Shown: positions 1 through 8,652, counted from the first letter of the stretch. The stretch is 60,644 nucleotides of DNA from Bacteroidota bacterium (GCA_019136655.1 JAGVTU010000003.1:92098-152741); one strand, 5' to 3'. Notes: generated from the letters alone by a model not told the origin. Translations and numbers: made by a program.

Positions 1-77
1 TAGCCGTACAATCCATTAAGGCCGAGAACCTGTAATTTCCGAACTGAATTATTTTTATTTTTGCCGCCAGTAAAAAT
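1..77. other. left edge, no gene identified
   Basis: This short stretch before the tRNA holds no reading frame I can assign. It may be the end of an upstream transcription unit or simple spacer. Confidence 0.3.
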
Positions 78-148
78 GGTCGCGTGGCCGAGTGGCTAGG
101 CAGAGGTCTGCAAAACCTTGTACAGCAGTTCGAATCTGCTCGCGACCT
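78..148 (+). tRNA. tRNA-Cys (anticodon GCA)
   Basis: The sequence folds as a full cloverleaf. The acceptor stem GGTCGCG (78-84) pairs with CGCGACC (141-147), followed by discriminator T148. The D arm carries GCCGAGTGGCTAGGC, the anticodon loop is CTGCAAA (108-114) with GCA at 110-112, and the T arm is AGCAG-TTCGAAT-CTGCT. GCA reads cysteine codons UGC/UGU. CCA is not encoded. A strong terminator follows directly, so this appears to be a single-tRNA unit or the end of one. Confidence 0.96.
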
Positions 149-151
149 CAT

Positions 152-184
152 AAAAATCCGGTCTTAAAATGCCGGATTTTTTTA
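152..184 (+). terminator. intrinsic terminator after tRNA-Cys
   Basis: A ten-base-pair stem, AAAAATCCGG (152-161) with CCGGATTTTT (172-181), encloses a ten-base loop and runs into a T tract. It lies four bases after the tRNA. Confidence 0.85.
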
Positions 185-250
185 TTTCACCCCTCAGGTA
201 ACCTTCCCGAAGTCCGTAGCGTATAAATTTTATTTCTTTAACTACGGGTA

Positions 251-3200
251 ATGCACAGCAGTAAGTGGTCTTTCAAAATTGATAAAAAACTTTATGGCAT
301 TTTTATCTCTCTCATCATTATTACGCTTTTAAATGCTTTAATCAGTACTTATATTATTGATAAGAGCAGAAAAATCACCCTTGAAATTGCTGAGGTAACC
401 TCTCCTACGCAAACAGCCATTGCCGATTTGAATCAGTTGGTCAATAATTCGTGGTTGCAGATTACACATTTTACATATCAGAAAAACAAAGAAGATGCTA
501 TTGAGGAGATTGGGTTTATTAACCATACGCAATATCCGCTGCATAAGAAAGAATTGCTGAAGTTGTCTGAGTCATGGTCTGTCTCTGATCAAAAACAACT
601 GTTTTCTTTTTTCGAAAAATACGACCAGCTTATTTATTTTCAGGAGACATTAATCAACAGACATAACAGTTCTGTAGCATTTAATAATTCTGCTGAAGAG
701 CTTCTGACTACAGAGATTGACCCGCTTGTGCTTGACCTTTCCTCCTCTTTAAGAGCCTTTAATTTTAAAATTAAAAAAGAAGCAACAGCCAAACAAAAGG
801 AAATGATTAACTCCTTTATTGTGCTGATGGCCGTGGTGCTGGGCCTGGCCATGATCATTATAAATTTCATCATTGTCATCACCCTCTTCCTGAATAAAAA
901 TGTAGTGAATCCGCTGATGAAAATCAGACGTTATTTGCTGCAACTTAGTAAAGGTGAATTGCCGGAGCTCTCAATGAAAGTTCCAAAAAGTGCAGTGGGC
1001 GAAATGATTGAAGCTCTCAAATCGCATGTGGAAGGACTAAAAAGTGCTGCCATGTTTGCAAACCACATTGGACAGGGCAACTTCAACTATCCGTTCACCC
1101 CTCTGAGTGATAATGATGTTCAAGGTAAAGCACTCCTCGACATGCGTTCACGACTCAAGGAAGCAAGTGAAGATGATGCCACTCAGAAATGGATTTCGGA
1201 AGGGTTGGAAAGAATAAGTGTACTCAACCGCGATTTTACACTCGACATGCCATCGTTATGCAACGACTTGATAAAAGAAATTGTCACCTATTCAGGGGTA
1301 TGCCATGGAACCATATTTCTTATTGATGATAAAAACGAAAACAAGTTATTCGCAGAACTGAAAGGAAATTTCTCACAGGGCGAACCTTTAAGCATTTTGC
1401 AAACGGAATGGTTGAAAGCACACGTGATACATAACGTCATTGAAACAAATTCCATCTATCAGCCATCACAAAAATTTATTTCTGATGATTTAAACAGTCC
1501 TTTTATTACTAAATGTTATGTAATAGCATTGCCGCTGTTTGCTTCCGGAAAAGTAATTGGAGCACTTGAAATTGCTTCAGCTGAAAAACTGAGCACATCA
1601 CAACTGACTTATTTAAATCGTTTGCTTGAGCCTGTATCCGCAAGTATTTATTCTGTTTCAACCAACATACTTACCCGCGAGCTGTTAGACGCCAGTATTC
1701 AACAGGCTGAAGAGCTTACAAACCAAAAGCAGGAGCTTGCCTGCGTAAACAAAAATCTGCTTACCAAATCAGAAGAACTGGTGCAGTCACAAAAAGAACT
1801 AAAGCTGCAGCAGGAAGAACTGAAAGCAGTAAATGCCGACCTCGAAATAAAAGCACATCTGCTCGAAGAACGAAGTCTTGCAATTGAACAGGCGCGTCAG
1901 GCACTGGCCTTTAAAGCTTCGCAGCTCGAGGAGACAAATAAATTTAAATCTTCTTTCCTTGCCAACATGTCGCATGAGTTGAGAACACCTCTTAACAGTA
2001 TTCTTATTCTTGCCAAACTGCTTGCCGATAATAAAGCCAACAACCTCAACCCAAAACAGGTTGAACATGCTACAGTCATTCACAAGTCAGGGTCTGATTT
2101 GCTGATGCTGATAAACGATATTCTCGACATCTCTAAAATTGAAAGCGGAAAACTGGAATTCGTTTATGAAAAAGTGCGTCTGGCCAATGTTGCAGAGGAT
2201 ATGCGCCTGTTGTTCCGTGAGTATGCCAACGACAAGCAAATTGATTTTGTTGTAGAAACAGAAGAAGGACTGTTTGAAGAAATTACCTCTGACAAACTCC
2301 GCCTCGAACAGGTGATAAAAAATCTGATTTCAAACGCTCTTAAGTTCACCGACAAAAACGGTGTCGTAAAACTCTCTTTCAAAAAAGCTACTCAGGCCGA
2401 TGCAAGAAAACACAATATCGTTTTTGCAAGTGATGATATTTTTTCAATAACCGTAAGCGACACAGGAATTGGAATTCCGGCTGAAAAACAAAAATTGATT
2501 TTTGATGCCTTTAAGCAGGCCGACAACAGCACAAGCCGAAAGTATGGTGGAACAGGCCTTGGACTTACCATCTGTCGCGAAATTGTCGAAATTTTAGGAG
2601 GAGAAATTATTGTTCAAAGCGAGCCCGGAAAAGGAAGCAGCTTCATCGTATTCCTCCCACAGCATGAGGGCGGACAAAATTATGATTCAAAGCCTGCTTC
2701 AAAAGTAGTGTTGCTTGATCAGGATGAAAATATTCCTTCAGAAGCAGTGAACACACAAGAGGTTACTGCTGAAACAGTGATTCAAAAATTTACGGATGAA
2801 GGTTTTTCTGACGACCGCACGTTTATCAACCCTTACGACAAAGTAGTGCTGATTCTTGAAAAAGATATTACACTGCTTAAAACTCTGATTGATTATTGCC
2901 ATATCTATAACTACAAAGCTATCGCTTCACAAAACGGTGAAACAGGCATTGCTCTTGCCGGAGAATATCATCCACATGCCATACTAATGGATATTCAGTT
3001 GCCCGACATGGACGGATGGAGTGTGTTATCTCATCTTCAGAACAACAAATCGCTTGAAGTAATGCCGGTTCATATTTTAAGTACGCTGCAAAACATCAAA
3101 GTGCCTGCAGGAATAAAAATAGAAGCCATTCATCAGAAACCTTTGAGTAAAAACCAACTCGAAAAGATGATGAAAGGTTTATTCTCTGAAAACAAGGAAG

Positions 3201-3616
3201 AGCAAATTGAAGAGCCAACAGAGTTTGTTCACGACAACTCACTGAAGGGCAAAAAAATTCTGATGGCCGATGATGATATGAGAAGCATTTACTCACTCAC
3301 TACCATTATAGAAAATGCAGGAGCCAATCTCATCTGTGCTTATGATGGCAAAGAGGCTTTGAGTAAACTCGAAAAAAATCCTGATGTTGACATTGTGTTG
3401 ATGGATACCCACATGCCTGTGATGAATGGTTTTGAAGCCATAGCTCAGTTACGCAAAAACCCGCGTTTTCAGCATTTGCCTGTGCTGGCACTTATGCAGA
3501 ATGACAACTCCGGTGAGCAGGAAAAATGCAAACTGGCAGGTGCTTCCGACTGTTTGACAAAGCCCCTTAGCACAGGACAGTTACTCCACAAAATTTCTTT
3601 TCTCGTTTATCAGTAA
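251..3616 (+). CDS. membrane hybrid sensor histidine kinase with GAF and two receiver domains
   Basis: This 1121-residue protein senses a signal at the inner membrane and relays phosphate internally. In order I see: TM1 (about 13-33), an extracytoplasmic helical segment, TM2 (about 186-212), HAMP (about 215-265), a GAF domain (about 315-470), a long coiled coil (480-560), HisKA with the phospho-acceptor in SHELRTP (His575), a HATPase domain with NLISNALKFT, DTGIGIP and GGTGLGL boxes, and two receiver domains with probable phospho-Asp 914 (LMDIQLPDMDG) and 1052 (LMDTHMPVMNG). The first receiver begins ILEKD where active receivers usually have two acidic residues, so it may be weakened; the second has ADDD. 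No response regulator lies beside it. Its stop sits two bases from the stop of the convergent SDR gene. Signal and targets are unknown. Confidence 0.93.
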   Translation: MHSSKWSFKIDKKLYGIFISLIIITLLNALISTYIIDKSRKITLEIAEVTSPTQTAIADLNQLVNNSWLQITHFTYQKNKEDAIEEIGFINHTQYPLHKKELLKLSESWSVSDQKQLFSFFEKYDQLIYFQETLINRHNSSVAFNNSAEELLTTEIDPLVLDLSSSLRAFNFKIKKEATAKQKEMINSFIVLMAVVLGLAMIIINFIIVITLFLNKNVVNPLMKIRRYLLQLSKGELPELSMKVPKSAVGEMIEALKSHVEGLKSAAMFANHIGQGNFNYPFTPLSDNDVQGKALLDMRSRLKEASEDDATQKWISEGLERISVLNRDFTLDMPSLCNDLIKEIVTYSGVCHGTIFLIDDKNENKLFAELKGNFSQGEPLSILQTEWLKAHVIHNVIETNSIYQPSQKFISDDLNSPFITKCYVIALPLFASGKVIGALEIASAEKLSTSQLTYLNRLLEPVSASIYSVSTNILTRELLDASIQQAEELTNQKQELACVNKNLLTKSEELVQSQKELKLQQEELKAVNADLEIKAHLLEERSLAIEQARQALAFKASQLEETNKFKSSFLANMSHELRTPLNSILILAKLLADNKANNLNPKQVEHATVIHKSGSDLLMLINDILDISKIESGKLEFVYEKVRLANVAEDMRLLFREYANDKQIDFVVETEEGLFEEITSDKLRLEQVIKNLISNALKFTDKNGVVKLSFKKATQADARKHNIVFASDDIFSITVSDTGIGIPAEKQKLIFDAFKQADNSTSRKYGGTGLGLTICREIVEILGGEIIVQSEPGKGSSFIVFLPQHEGGQNYDSKPASKVVLLDQDENIPSEAVNTQEVTAETVIQKFTDEGFSDDRTFINPYDKVVLILEKDITLLKTLIDYCHIYNYKAIASQNGETGIALAGEYHPHAILMDIQLPDMDGWSVLSHLQNNKSLEVMPVHILSTLQNIKVPAGIKIEAIHQKPLSKNQLEKMMKGLFSENKEEQIEEPTEFVHDNSLKGKKILMADDDMRSIYSLTTIIENAGANLICAYDGKEALSKLEKNPDVDIVLMDTHMPVMNGFEAIAQLRKNPRFQHLPVLALMQNDNSGEQEKCKLAGASDCLTKPLSTGQLLHKISFLVYQ

Positions 3617-3618
3617 AT

Positions 3619-4407
3619 TTACAGACATCCGGTGCGCCCACCATCCACCACCATGTTGGTGCCATTGATGTAGGCTGCTGCCGGTGATGCAAGAAAAGCT
3701 ATTGCCGCAGCAATTTCTTCCGGCTGACCAAATCGTTTCATCGGAATTTCCGCTACCATTTCTTTTGAAATTTCTTCCTCACTGTGTCCCGTTTTTTCTG
3801 CTTTGTCGCGAATGATTTGTTTCAGTCGTGAGGTAAGTGTAGCTCCCGGCAACACATTGTTCACCGTAATACCATAAGCAGCAACTTCATTGGCCAATGT
3901 CTTGCTCCAGTTTCCTACGGCAGCACGTATTGTATTCGACACACCAAGCCCTTTCAGTGGTTGTTTAACCGAAGTTGAAATAACATTGATAATCCTTCCG
4001 TATTTATTTTGCTTCATTCCGGCAATGCAGGTTTGCGCTAACAAATGATTACAAATCAGATGCGACTCAAATGCCTGACGAAAACTTTCTGCCGTTGCAA
4101 TTTCTATATTTCCTGCAGGAGGACCACCCGTGTTGTTTACCAGGATATCTATGATTCCGTTTTCACGAATAAAATTCTCCACTCTTGATTTTACTTCATC
4201 AGGATTTGCAAAATCTGCTGCTATGCAAAAATGCTTTTGATTTCCTGTAACAGGAAGCATATTTTTTACTTCGTTAAGTTTCTCTTTATTCCTCGCTAAC
4301 AGAACAATGTTTGCACCCATTGCAGCTAACTCTGTGGCAGCGGCCAATCCTATGCCCTGCGTACTGCCACAAACCAATGCTCTTTTTCCTGATAAATTTA
4401 AGTTCAT
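3619..4407 (-). CDS. SDR-family oxidoreductase, catalytic tyrosine motif altered
   Basis: A 262-residue Rossmann-fold protein of the short-chain dehydrogenase/reductase family. The nucleotide motif is GSTQGIG (14-20), with the NNTGG version of the NNAG box and the usual C-terminal FLASPAAAYINGTNMVVDGG. The expected YxxxK is not present: after the Ser-containing VISTSVKQP segment the helix reads SNTIRAAVGNWSK, with Asn and Arg where Tyr and Lys are expected. As I recall, a subgroup of FabG-like SDRs has this same divergent tetrad, so it is probably a conserved variant rather than decay. The reading frame is intact. Substrate is not predictable and the protein may not be a classical reductase. 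Confidence 0.88.
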   Translation of the reverse strand: MNLNLSGKRALVCGSTQGIGLAAATELAAMGANIVLLARNKEKLNEVKNMLPVTGNQKHFCIAADFANPDEVKSRVENFIRENGIIDILVNNTGGPPAGNIEIATAESFRQAFESHLICNHLLAQTCIAGMKQNKYGRIINVISTSVKQPLKGLGVSNTIRAAVGNWSKTLANEVAAYGITVNNVLPGATLTSRLKQIIRDKAEKTGHSEEEISKEMVAEIPMKRFGQPEEIAAAIAFLASPAAAYINGTNMVVDGGRTGCL

Positions 4408-4454
4408 GCCACAAATGTAATGACATGCTTCATCATTTTTTCGTTATTTAGCAT

Positions 4455-4462
4455 TACTTTTG
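4455..4462 (+). promoter_or_regulatory. candidate -7 box (TACTTTTG)
   Basis: TACTTTTG matches the Bacteroidota TAnnTTTG element and lies 20 bases before the ATG of the small coiled-protein gene. I see no TTG at the usual -33 distance, so this is a partial promoter match. Confidence 0.45.
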
Positions 4463-4482
4463 GTTGATTAAAATAAATAATT

Positions 4483-4767
4483 ATGAATCCGGTTATCGAA
4501 AAAATCGCTCAAGAAGCAGGCATCAATACCGAGCAAGCCGAAAAAGCTTTACAGTCTGTTTCAGGTCACCTTAAAGAAAAACTCCCTTATCTTTTACATA
4601 ATCAAATTGACAATCTTTTGCAGGGAGGAAGCCTCTCTGACGGAGTAAAACAAAAATTCGAGTCGCTGAAGGACGATCTGGAAAATTCTACTAAAGACTT
4701 TGGCGCAAAAGCTCAGGAATTTGGTCAGGAGGTTGGAAAAAAAATAGGAGAAATATTTAAAAAATAA
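4483..4767 (+). CDS. small charged helical protein of unknown function
   Basis: A 94-residue protein with no signal peptide or membrane segment. It is rich in Lys, Glu and Gln and looks mostly helical, with a C-terminal run of heptad-like sequence ending in KKIGEIFKK. I do not recognise a family. It starts at an ATG 20 bases after a -7 box, ends three bases before the dioxygenase gene and is probably co-transcribed with it and with ybeY. Its intact frame and tight spacing argue that it is real. Confidence 0.7.
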   Translation: MNPVIEKIAQEAGINTEQAEKALQSVSGHLKEKLPYLLHNQIDNLLQGGSLSDGVKQKFESLKDDLENSTKDFGAKAQEFGQEVGKKIGEIFKK

Positions 4768-4770
4768 AGT

Positions 4771-5298
4771 ATGGGAATAGCAAGAGCATTTAATCTGCAG
4801 AAATGGATTGATGAACACCGTCATCTTTTAAAACCACCTGTAGGCAATCAGCAGGTGTATGTGGAAAACAAGGATTTTATTGTCATGATTGTGGGTGGCC
4901 CCAACTCCCGCAAGGATTATCACTACGAAGATGCTGAAGAGTTATTTTATCAGATAGAAGGCGACATAGTAGTGAAGATTATGGAAGACGGAAAACCTGT
5001 AGATATCCATATAAAGGAAGGTGAAATGTTTTTGCTGCCTCCCAATGTGCCGCATAGCCCGCAGCGTGGAGCCAATACCGTGGGACTGGTAATTGAAAGA
5101 TACCGCAAACCCGAGGAAAAAGATGCCTGCATGTGGTTTTGCGAAAAATGCAATCACAAGCTGCATGAGGAGTTTTTCCCTCTGAAGGATATTGTAAAAC
5201 AGCTGCCTGTTGTTTTAAATGATTTTTATAAATCAGAAGAAAAACGTACTTGCAAAAAGTGTGGTGCTGTGATGCAACCACCTGCACCGGTGAAGTAA
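4771..5298 (+). CDS. nbaC: 3-hydroxyanthranilate 3,4-dioxygenase
   Basis: A 175-residue cupin that opens the ring of 3-hydroxyanthranilate with O2, yielding the precursor of quinolinate in the kynurenine route from tryptophan to NAD. The iron ligands expected for the family are visible as His51 and Glu57 (HYEDAEELF) and His95 (PPNVPHSPQR). The C-terminal rubredoxin-like metal site is also present: Cys124/Cys127 (FCEKC) and Cys161/Cys164 (CKKC). Length is normal for the bacterial enzyme. No other kynurenine genes are adjacent; the neighbours are a small unknown protein three bases upstream and ybeY three bases downstream, which suggests one transcript. The cell presumably encodes the rest of the pathway elsewhere. 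Confidence 0.94.
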   Translation: MGIARAFNLQKWIDEHRHLLKPPVGNQQVYVENKDFIVMIVGGPNSRKDYHYEDAEELFYQIEGDIVVKIMEDGKPVDIHIKEGEMFLLPPNVPHSPQRGANTVGLVIERYRKPEEKDACMWFCEKCNHKLHEEFFPLKDIVKQLPVVLNDFYKSEEKRTCKKCGAVMQPPAPVK

Positions 5299-5301
5299 CA
5301 C

Positions 5302-5727
5302 ATGCCGTCCGAAATCAATTTTTTTCGCGAAGGATGTTCTTTTATCCTCCGAAATAAAACGGCTATACGCCATTGGATAGACCACTGCATCACTCTCAAC
5401 AAAAGAAAATCAGGCGTTATCAACGTTATTTTTTGCAGAGATTCTTTTTTGCTGAAATACAACAAAAAATACCTGAAACACAATACGTTAACAGATATTA
5501 TCACCTTCGATTATTCTGAAAACAAAACCCTGTCGGGCGATATTTTCATAAGCATTGACAGGCTGCGCGAAAATTCTAAGCTATTGAAAACCAGTCTTAA
5601 AGACGAGACTCACCGCGTCATTATTCATGGAGTTTTGCACCTGTGCGGCTATAAGGACAAGTCGCCCTCGGACAAAGCAAGGATGACCAAGGCTGAAAAC
5701 AAATGCCTATCTTTGCGAACTTTCTGA
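5302..5727 (+). CDS. ybeY: rRNA maturation endoribonuclease YbeY
   Basis: A 141-residue zinc-dependent RNase used in 16S rRNA 3'-end processing and ribosome quality control. The signature is HGVLHLCGYKDK near the C-terminus: His109 and His113 fit the HxxxH ligands, but the third position, His in E. coli (GYDH), is Asp119 here. My recollection is that this Asp variant is common in Bacteroidota, so it probably still binds metal. The ATG lies three bases after the dioxygenase stop. mnmG follows after 89 bases that contain a parS-like palindrome, so ybeY and mnmG may be separate units. Confidence 0.9.
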   Translation: MPSEINFFREGCSFILRNKTAIRHWIDHCITLNKRKSGVINVIFCRDSFLLKYNKKYLKHNTLTDIITFDYSENKTLSGDIFISIDRLRENSKLLKTSLKDETHRVIIHGVLHLCGYKDKSPSDKARMTKAENKCLSLRTF

Positions 5728-5758
5728 TTACAAACAGATTATAGTTCATACAAAGGAG

Positions 5759-5774
5759 TGTTTCACGTGAAACA
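5759..5774. promoter_or_regulatory. parS-type ParB binding site, perfect consensus
   Basis: TGTTTCACGTGAAACA is a perfect 16-base palindrome and matches the chromosomal parS consensus TGTTNCACGTGAAACA at every position. It lies between ybeY and mnmG, 42 bases before the mnmG ATG. In many bacteria parS sites bind ParB (Spo0J), cluster near the origin and drive chromosome segregation. A second, near-perfect copy lies just after mnmG, which makes chance unlikely. Confidence 0.85.
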
Positions 5775-5816
5775 TTCGGGTATTATTGATGGTTAACTGA
5801 AGATTAAAGATTGAAT

Positions 5817-7691
5817 ATGCATCAGGATTACGATGTAATAGTAGTGGGTGGAGGTCATGCCGGCTGCGAAGCTGCTGCCGCTGCTGCCAATATGGGAAGC
5901 AGGGTGTTGCTTATTACCATGAACATGCAAACCATTGCTCAGATGAGCTGCAACCCCGCTATGGGAGGTGTGGCCAAGGGGCAAATTGTGCGCGAAATTG
6001 ATGCGCTGGGAGGTTATTCAGGCATAGTTTCTGACCGCACAGCCATACAGTTTCGCATGCTAAACCGCTCCAAAGGCCCTGCCATGTGGAGCCCCCGTAC
6101 ACAAAACGACAGAATGCTCTTTGCCCAGGAATGGCGCATCATGTTAGAGCAAACTCCCAATGTTGATTTCTGGCAGGACATGGTGAAGGAGCTGATTGTG
6201 GAAAACAACAAGGTGCAGGGAGTAATTACCTCTATGGGCATTGCCTTTAAGGCCAAAGCTGTAGTGCTCACCAATGGCACTTTTCTCAATGGATTGATTC
6301 ATATTGGAGAGAAAAACTTTGGCGGAGGACGCTCAGGCGAAAAAGCAGCTACCGGAATTACAGAACAGCTCGTAAAACTTGGTTTCATCAGCGGCAGAAT
6401 GAAAACAGGAACTCCTCCCCGATTGGATGGCCGTTCTATTGATTATTCCAAAACCGAAGAGCAAAAAGGTGACGAAAACCCGGGTAAATTTTCTTTTTCC
6501 GATACCGCCCCGCTTGTTAGGCAACGCAGCTGCCACATCACCTATACCAACGAGAAAGTGCATGAAATCCTCAAAACAGGATTCGAAAAATCGCCCATGT
6601 TTGCAGGACGCATTCAGGGTTTGGGCCCCCGATACTGCCCTTCCATTGAAGATAAAATCAACCGCTTTGCCGACAAAACAAGGCATCAGCTTTTCATAGA
6701 GCCCGAAGGATGGAATACAATAGAGATTTATCTCAACGGCTTTTCGTCAAGTTTGCCCGAAGAAGTGCAGTACAAAGCGCTTAAAGAAATTCCCGGACTT
6801 GAAAATGTAAAAATGTTCAGGCCCGGCTATGCCATCGAGTACGATTATTTTCCGCCCAACCAGCTCAGACATTCGCTCGAAACACAACTGATAGAGAATT
6901 TATATTTTGCCGGACAAATTAACGGCACCACCGGCTACGAAGAAGCTGCCTGCCAGGGTTTGATGGCCGGAATAAATGCGCATTTGAAATTACATAAAAA
7001 AGATCCGCTGATTTTAAAACGCTCCGAAGCCTACATAGGTGTGCTTATTGACGATTTAATCACCAAGGGCACCGATGAACCTTACCGCATGTTCACAAGC
7101 CGTGCCGAATTCCGTACATTATTACGTCAGGATAATGCAGATATTAGGCTCACACCAATGAGTTATGCCCTGGGACTTGCTTCGCGCGAACGATTTGAAC
7201 GGGTGCAGAAAAAAACAGCCCTGGTGAACGAATTTATTGACCTGTGCCGTACCACAAGCATTTCGCCTGCCGAAGTAAATGCCATGCTTGCATCAAAAAA
7301 CTCTGCCGAAATAAATCAAAAAATAAAAGCAAATCAGCTGGTATTAAGGCCCAACATTGGTTTGGCAGAAATTGCAGGCTGTTCCGAAAAAATCAATCAG
7401 TTTTTTAATCAAATAGACAATACAATCGGTCAGGAAGTTCTTGAGCAGGCCGAAATAAGTATCAAATACGAAAGCTATATCGAAAAAGAATTTGAATACG
7501 TAGAAAAAGTAAACCGATTGGAAGATGTACAGCTGTTCGAAGATTTCGATTATTCGCGTATTTCTTCTTTAAGTCTGGAAGCAAAGCAAAAGCTAAGCAA
7601 ATTAAAACCCCGCACACTCGGACAGGCCTCACGCATCAGCGGCATATCTCCTGCCGACATCTCAGTGTTGATGGTTTACATAGGAAGATGA
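5817..7691 (+). CDS. mnmG: tRNA uridine-5-carboxymethylaminomethyl modification enzyme MnmG (GidA)
   Basis: A 624-residue FAD enzyme that with MnmE and folate installs the cmnm5 group on wobble U34 of tRNAs reading two-codon boxes. The N-terminal FAD motif is VVGGGHAGCEAA, followed by the family signatures CNPAMGG and GIAKGQ-like GVAKGQ, RMLNRSKGPAMW, the cysteine-containing C-terminal core (GTTGYEEAACQGL) and the tRNA-binding tail. I chose the ATG at 5817 over an in-frame TTG at 5811 because family members start immediately before the DYDVIVVGGG strand. The gene is bracketed by two parS-like sites. mnmG/gidA is often close to oriC and parAB, but dnaA, parA and parB are not in this window. 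Confidence 0.97.
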   Translation: MHQDYDVIVVGGGHAGCEAAAAAANMGSRVLLITMNMQTIAQMSCNPAMGGVAKGQIVREIDALGGYSGIVSDRTAIQFRMLNRSKGPAMWSPRTQNDRMLFAQEWRIMLEQTPNVDFWQDMVKELIVENNKVQGVITSMGIAFKAKAVVLTNGTFLNGLIHIGEKNFGGGRSGEKAATGITEQLVKLGFISGRMKTGTPPRLDGRSIDYSKTEEQKGDENPGKFSFSDTAPLVRQRSCHITYTNEKVHEILKTGFEKSPMFAGRIQGLGPRYCPSIEDKINRFADKTRHQLFIEPEGWNTIEIYLNGFSSSLPEEVQYKALKEIPGLENVKMFRPGYAIEYDYFPPNQLRHSLETQLIENLYFAGQINGTTGYEEAACQGLMAGINAHLKLHKKDPLILKRSEAYIGVLIDDLITKGTDEPYRMFTSRAEFRTLLRQDNADIRLTPMSYALGLASRERFERVQKKTALVNEFIDLCRTTSISPAEVNAMLASKNSAEINQKIKANQLVLRPNIGLAEIAGCSEKINQFFNQIDNTIGQEVLEQAEISIKYESYIEKEFEYVEKVNRLEDVQLFEDFDYSRISSLSLEAKQKLSKLKPRTLGQASRISGISPADISVLMVYIGR

Positions 7692-7692
7692 T

Positions 7693-7708
7693 TGTTTCAC
7701 GTGAAACG
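7693..7708. promoter_or_regulatory. parS-type site, 15 of 16 bases
   Basis: TGTTTCACGTGAAACG begins one base after the mnmG stop codon and differs from the parS consensus only in the last base. The inner 14-base palindrome is complete. It pairs with the perfect site 1.9 kb upstream. Confidence 0.8.
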
Positions 7709-7714
7709 ATACAG

Positions 7715-7745
7715 AAGCCGGCACATAATGCCGGCTTTTTTAATT
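7715..7745 (+). terminator. intrinsic terminator of mnmG
   Basis: AAGCCGGCA (7715-7723), loop CATAA and TGCCGGCTT (7729-7737) form a nine-pair GC-rich stem running into a T tract. The T tract merges with a TAATTTTG box for the next gene. Confidence 0.88.
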
Positions 7746-7748
7746 TTG
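7741..7748 (+). promoter_or_regulatory. -7 box inside the terminator tail (TAATTTTG)
   Basis: TAATTTTG fits TAnnTTTG exactly and lies only seven bases before the methyltransferase ATG. Transcription from it would start within a few bases of the start codon, giving a leaderless or nearly leaderless mRNA. No TTG is seen at the normal -33 spacing, so the call is tentative. Confidence 0.4.
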
Positions 7749-7755
7749 CGCGCTT

Positions 7756-8652
7756 ATGGAAGAATTAAAGGGATGCCCTGCATGCGAATCAAAATTCAAT
7801 GCCTTTATTACCTGTAAAGATTTTACCGTTTCAGGCGAGTATTTCACTGTTAATCAATGTGTTGAATGTGGTTTAAAATTCACATCTCCACGCCCTGCCG
7901 AGGCTGAAATTGGCAGATATTATCAGTCAAATGAGTATATTTCACATTCCAACAAAAGCAATGACGGCATTGGCAAACTCTATGCTGCCGTAAGGCAATT
8001 TGCTGTTTATCAAAAGGTTAAACTGATAATGTATTTAGTGCCACGTGGCTCACGGATTGTTGACCTTGGTGCCGGCAACGGCTACTTCGTAAAACAGCTG
8101 AAAGCAAGTGGATATAATGCCAGCGGCTTCGAGCCATCTGATGATGCACGCAAGGTAGCACAAACCGATTTCGACACAGAAATTGAAGCGTTGGAACGCT
8201 TTCAGGAGGTAGAGATGCAAAGCGTAAAATGCATCACATTATGGCACGTTCTGGAGCACATACACACACTTAAAAAAACACTCAGCGACATCCACTCAAA
8301 ACTTACTGCTGACGGATATCTGATCATTGCTGTTCCCAATCCCGAATCGTATGATGCAAGGCATTACAAAGAATATTGGGCAGCCTACGATGTTCCGCGG
8401 CATCTCTATCATTTCTCAACTGATTCCATCACAAAACTCCTGGCGCAGTCAGGTTTTCAGTTAAAAGAAAAAAAACCCATGCTGTTCGACTCCACCTATG
8501 TAGCATTGCTGAGCGAAAAATACAAAAGCGGCAAACTGTCATTACCGCAACTCCTCAAAGGACTTTGGTTTGGTTTTATCTCCAATGCAAACGGCTTTCT
8601 TTTCACAAAAAATTTCTCAAGCCATATTTATATTTTTAAAAAGCGAAACTGA
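7756..8652 (+). CDS. class I SAM-dependent methyltransferase with N-terminal zinc ribbon
   Basis: A 298-residue protein. The first 45 residues carry CPAC and CVEC pairs that look like a zinc ribbon, followed by a Rossmann methyltransferase core with the SAM motif VDLGAGNGYF and the post-motif acid FEPSDDA. A WHVLEH segment and IIAVPNP strand complete the usual pattern. The layout resembles methyltransferases acting on sugars or quinone-like small molecules in Bacteroidota, but the substrate cannot be read from the sequence. It sits downstream of the mnmG terminator and is probably monocistronic. The ATG is well placed for the family start. Confidence 0.85.
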   Translation: MEELKGCPACESKFNAFITCKDFTVSGEYFTVNQCVECGLKFTSPRPAEAEIGRYYQSNEYISHSNKSNDGIGKLYAAVRQFAVYQKVKLIMYLVPRGSRIVDLGAGNGYFVKQLKASGYNASGFEPSDDARKVAQTDFDTEIEALERFQEVEMQSVKCITLWHVLEHIHTLKKTLSDIHSKLTADGYLIIAVPNPESYDARHYKEYWAAYDVPRHLYHFSTDSITKLLAQSGFQLKEKKPMLFDSTYVALLSEKYKSGKLSLPQLLKGLWFGFISNANGFLFTKNFSSHIYIFKKRN

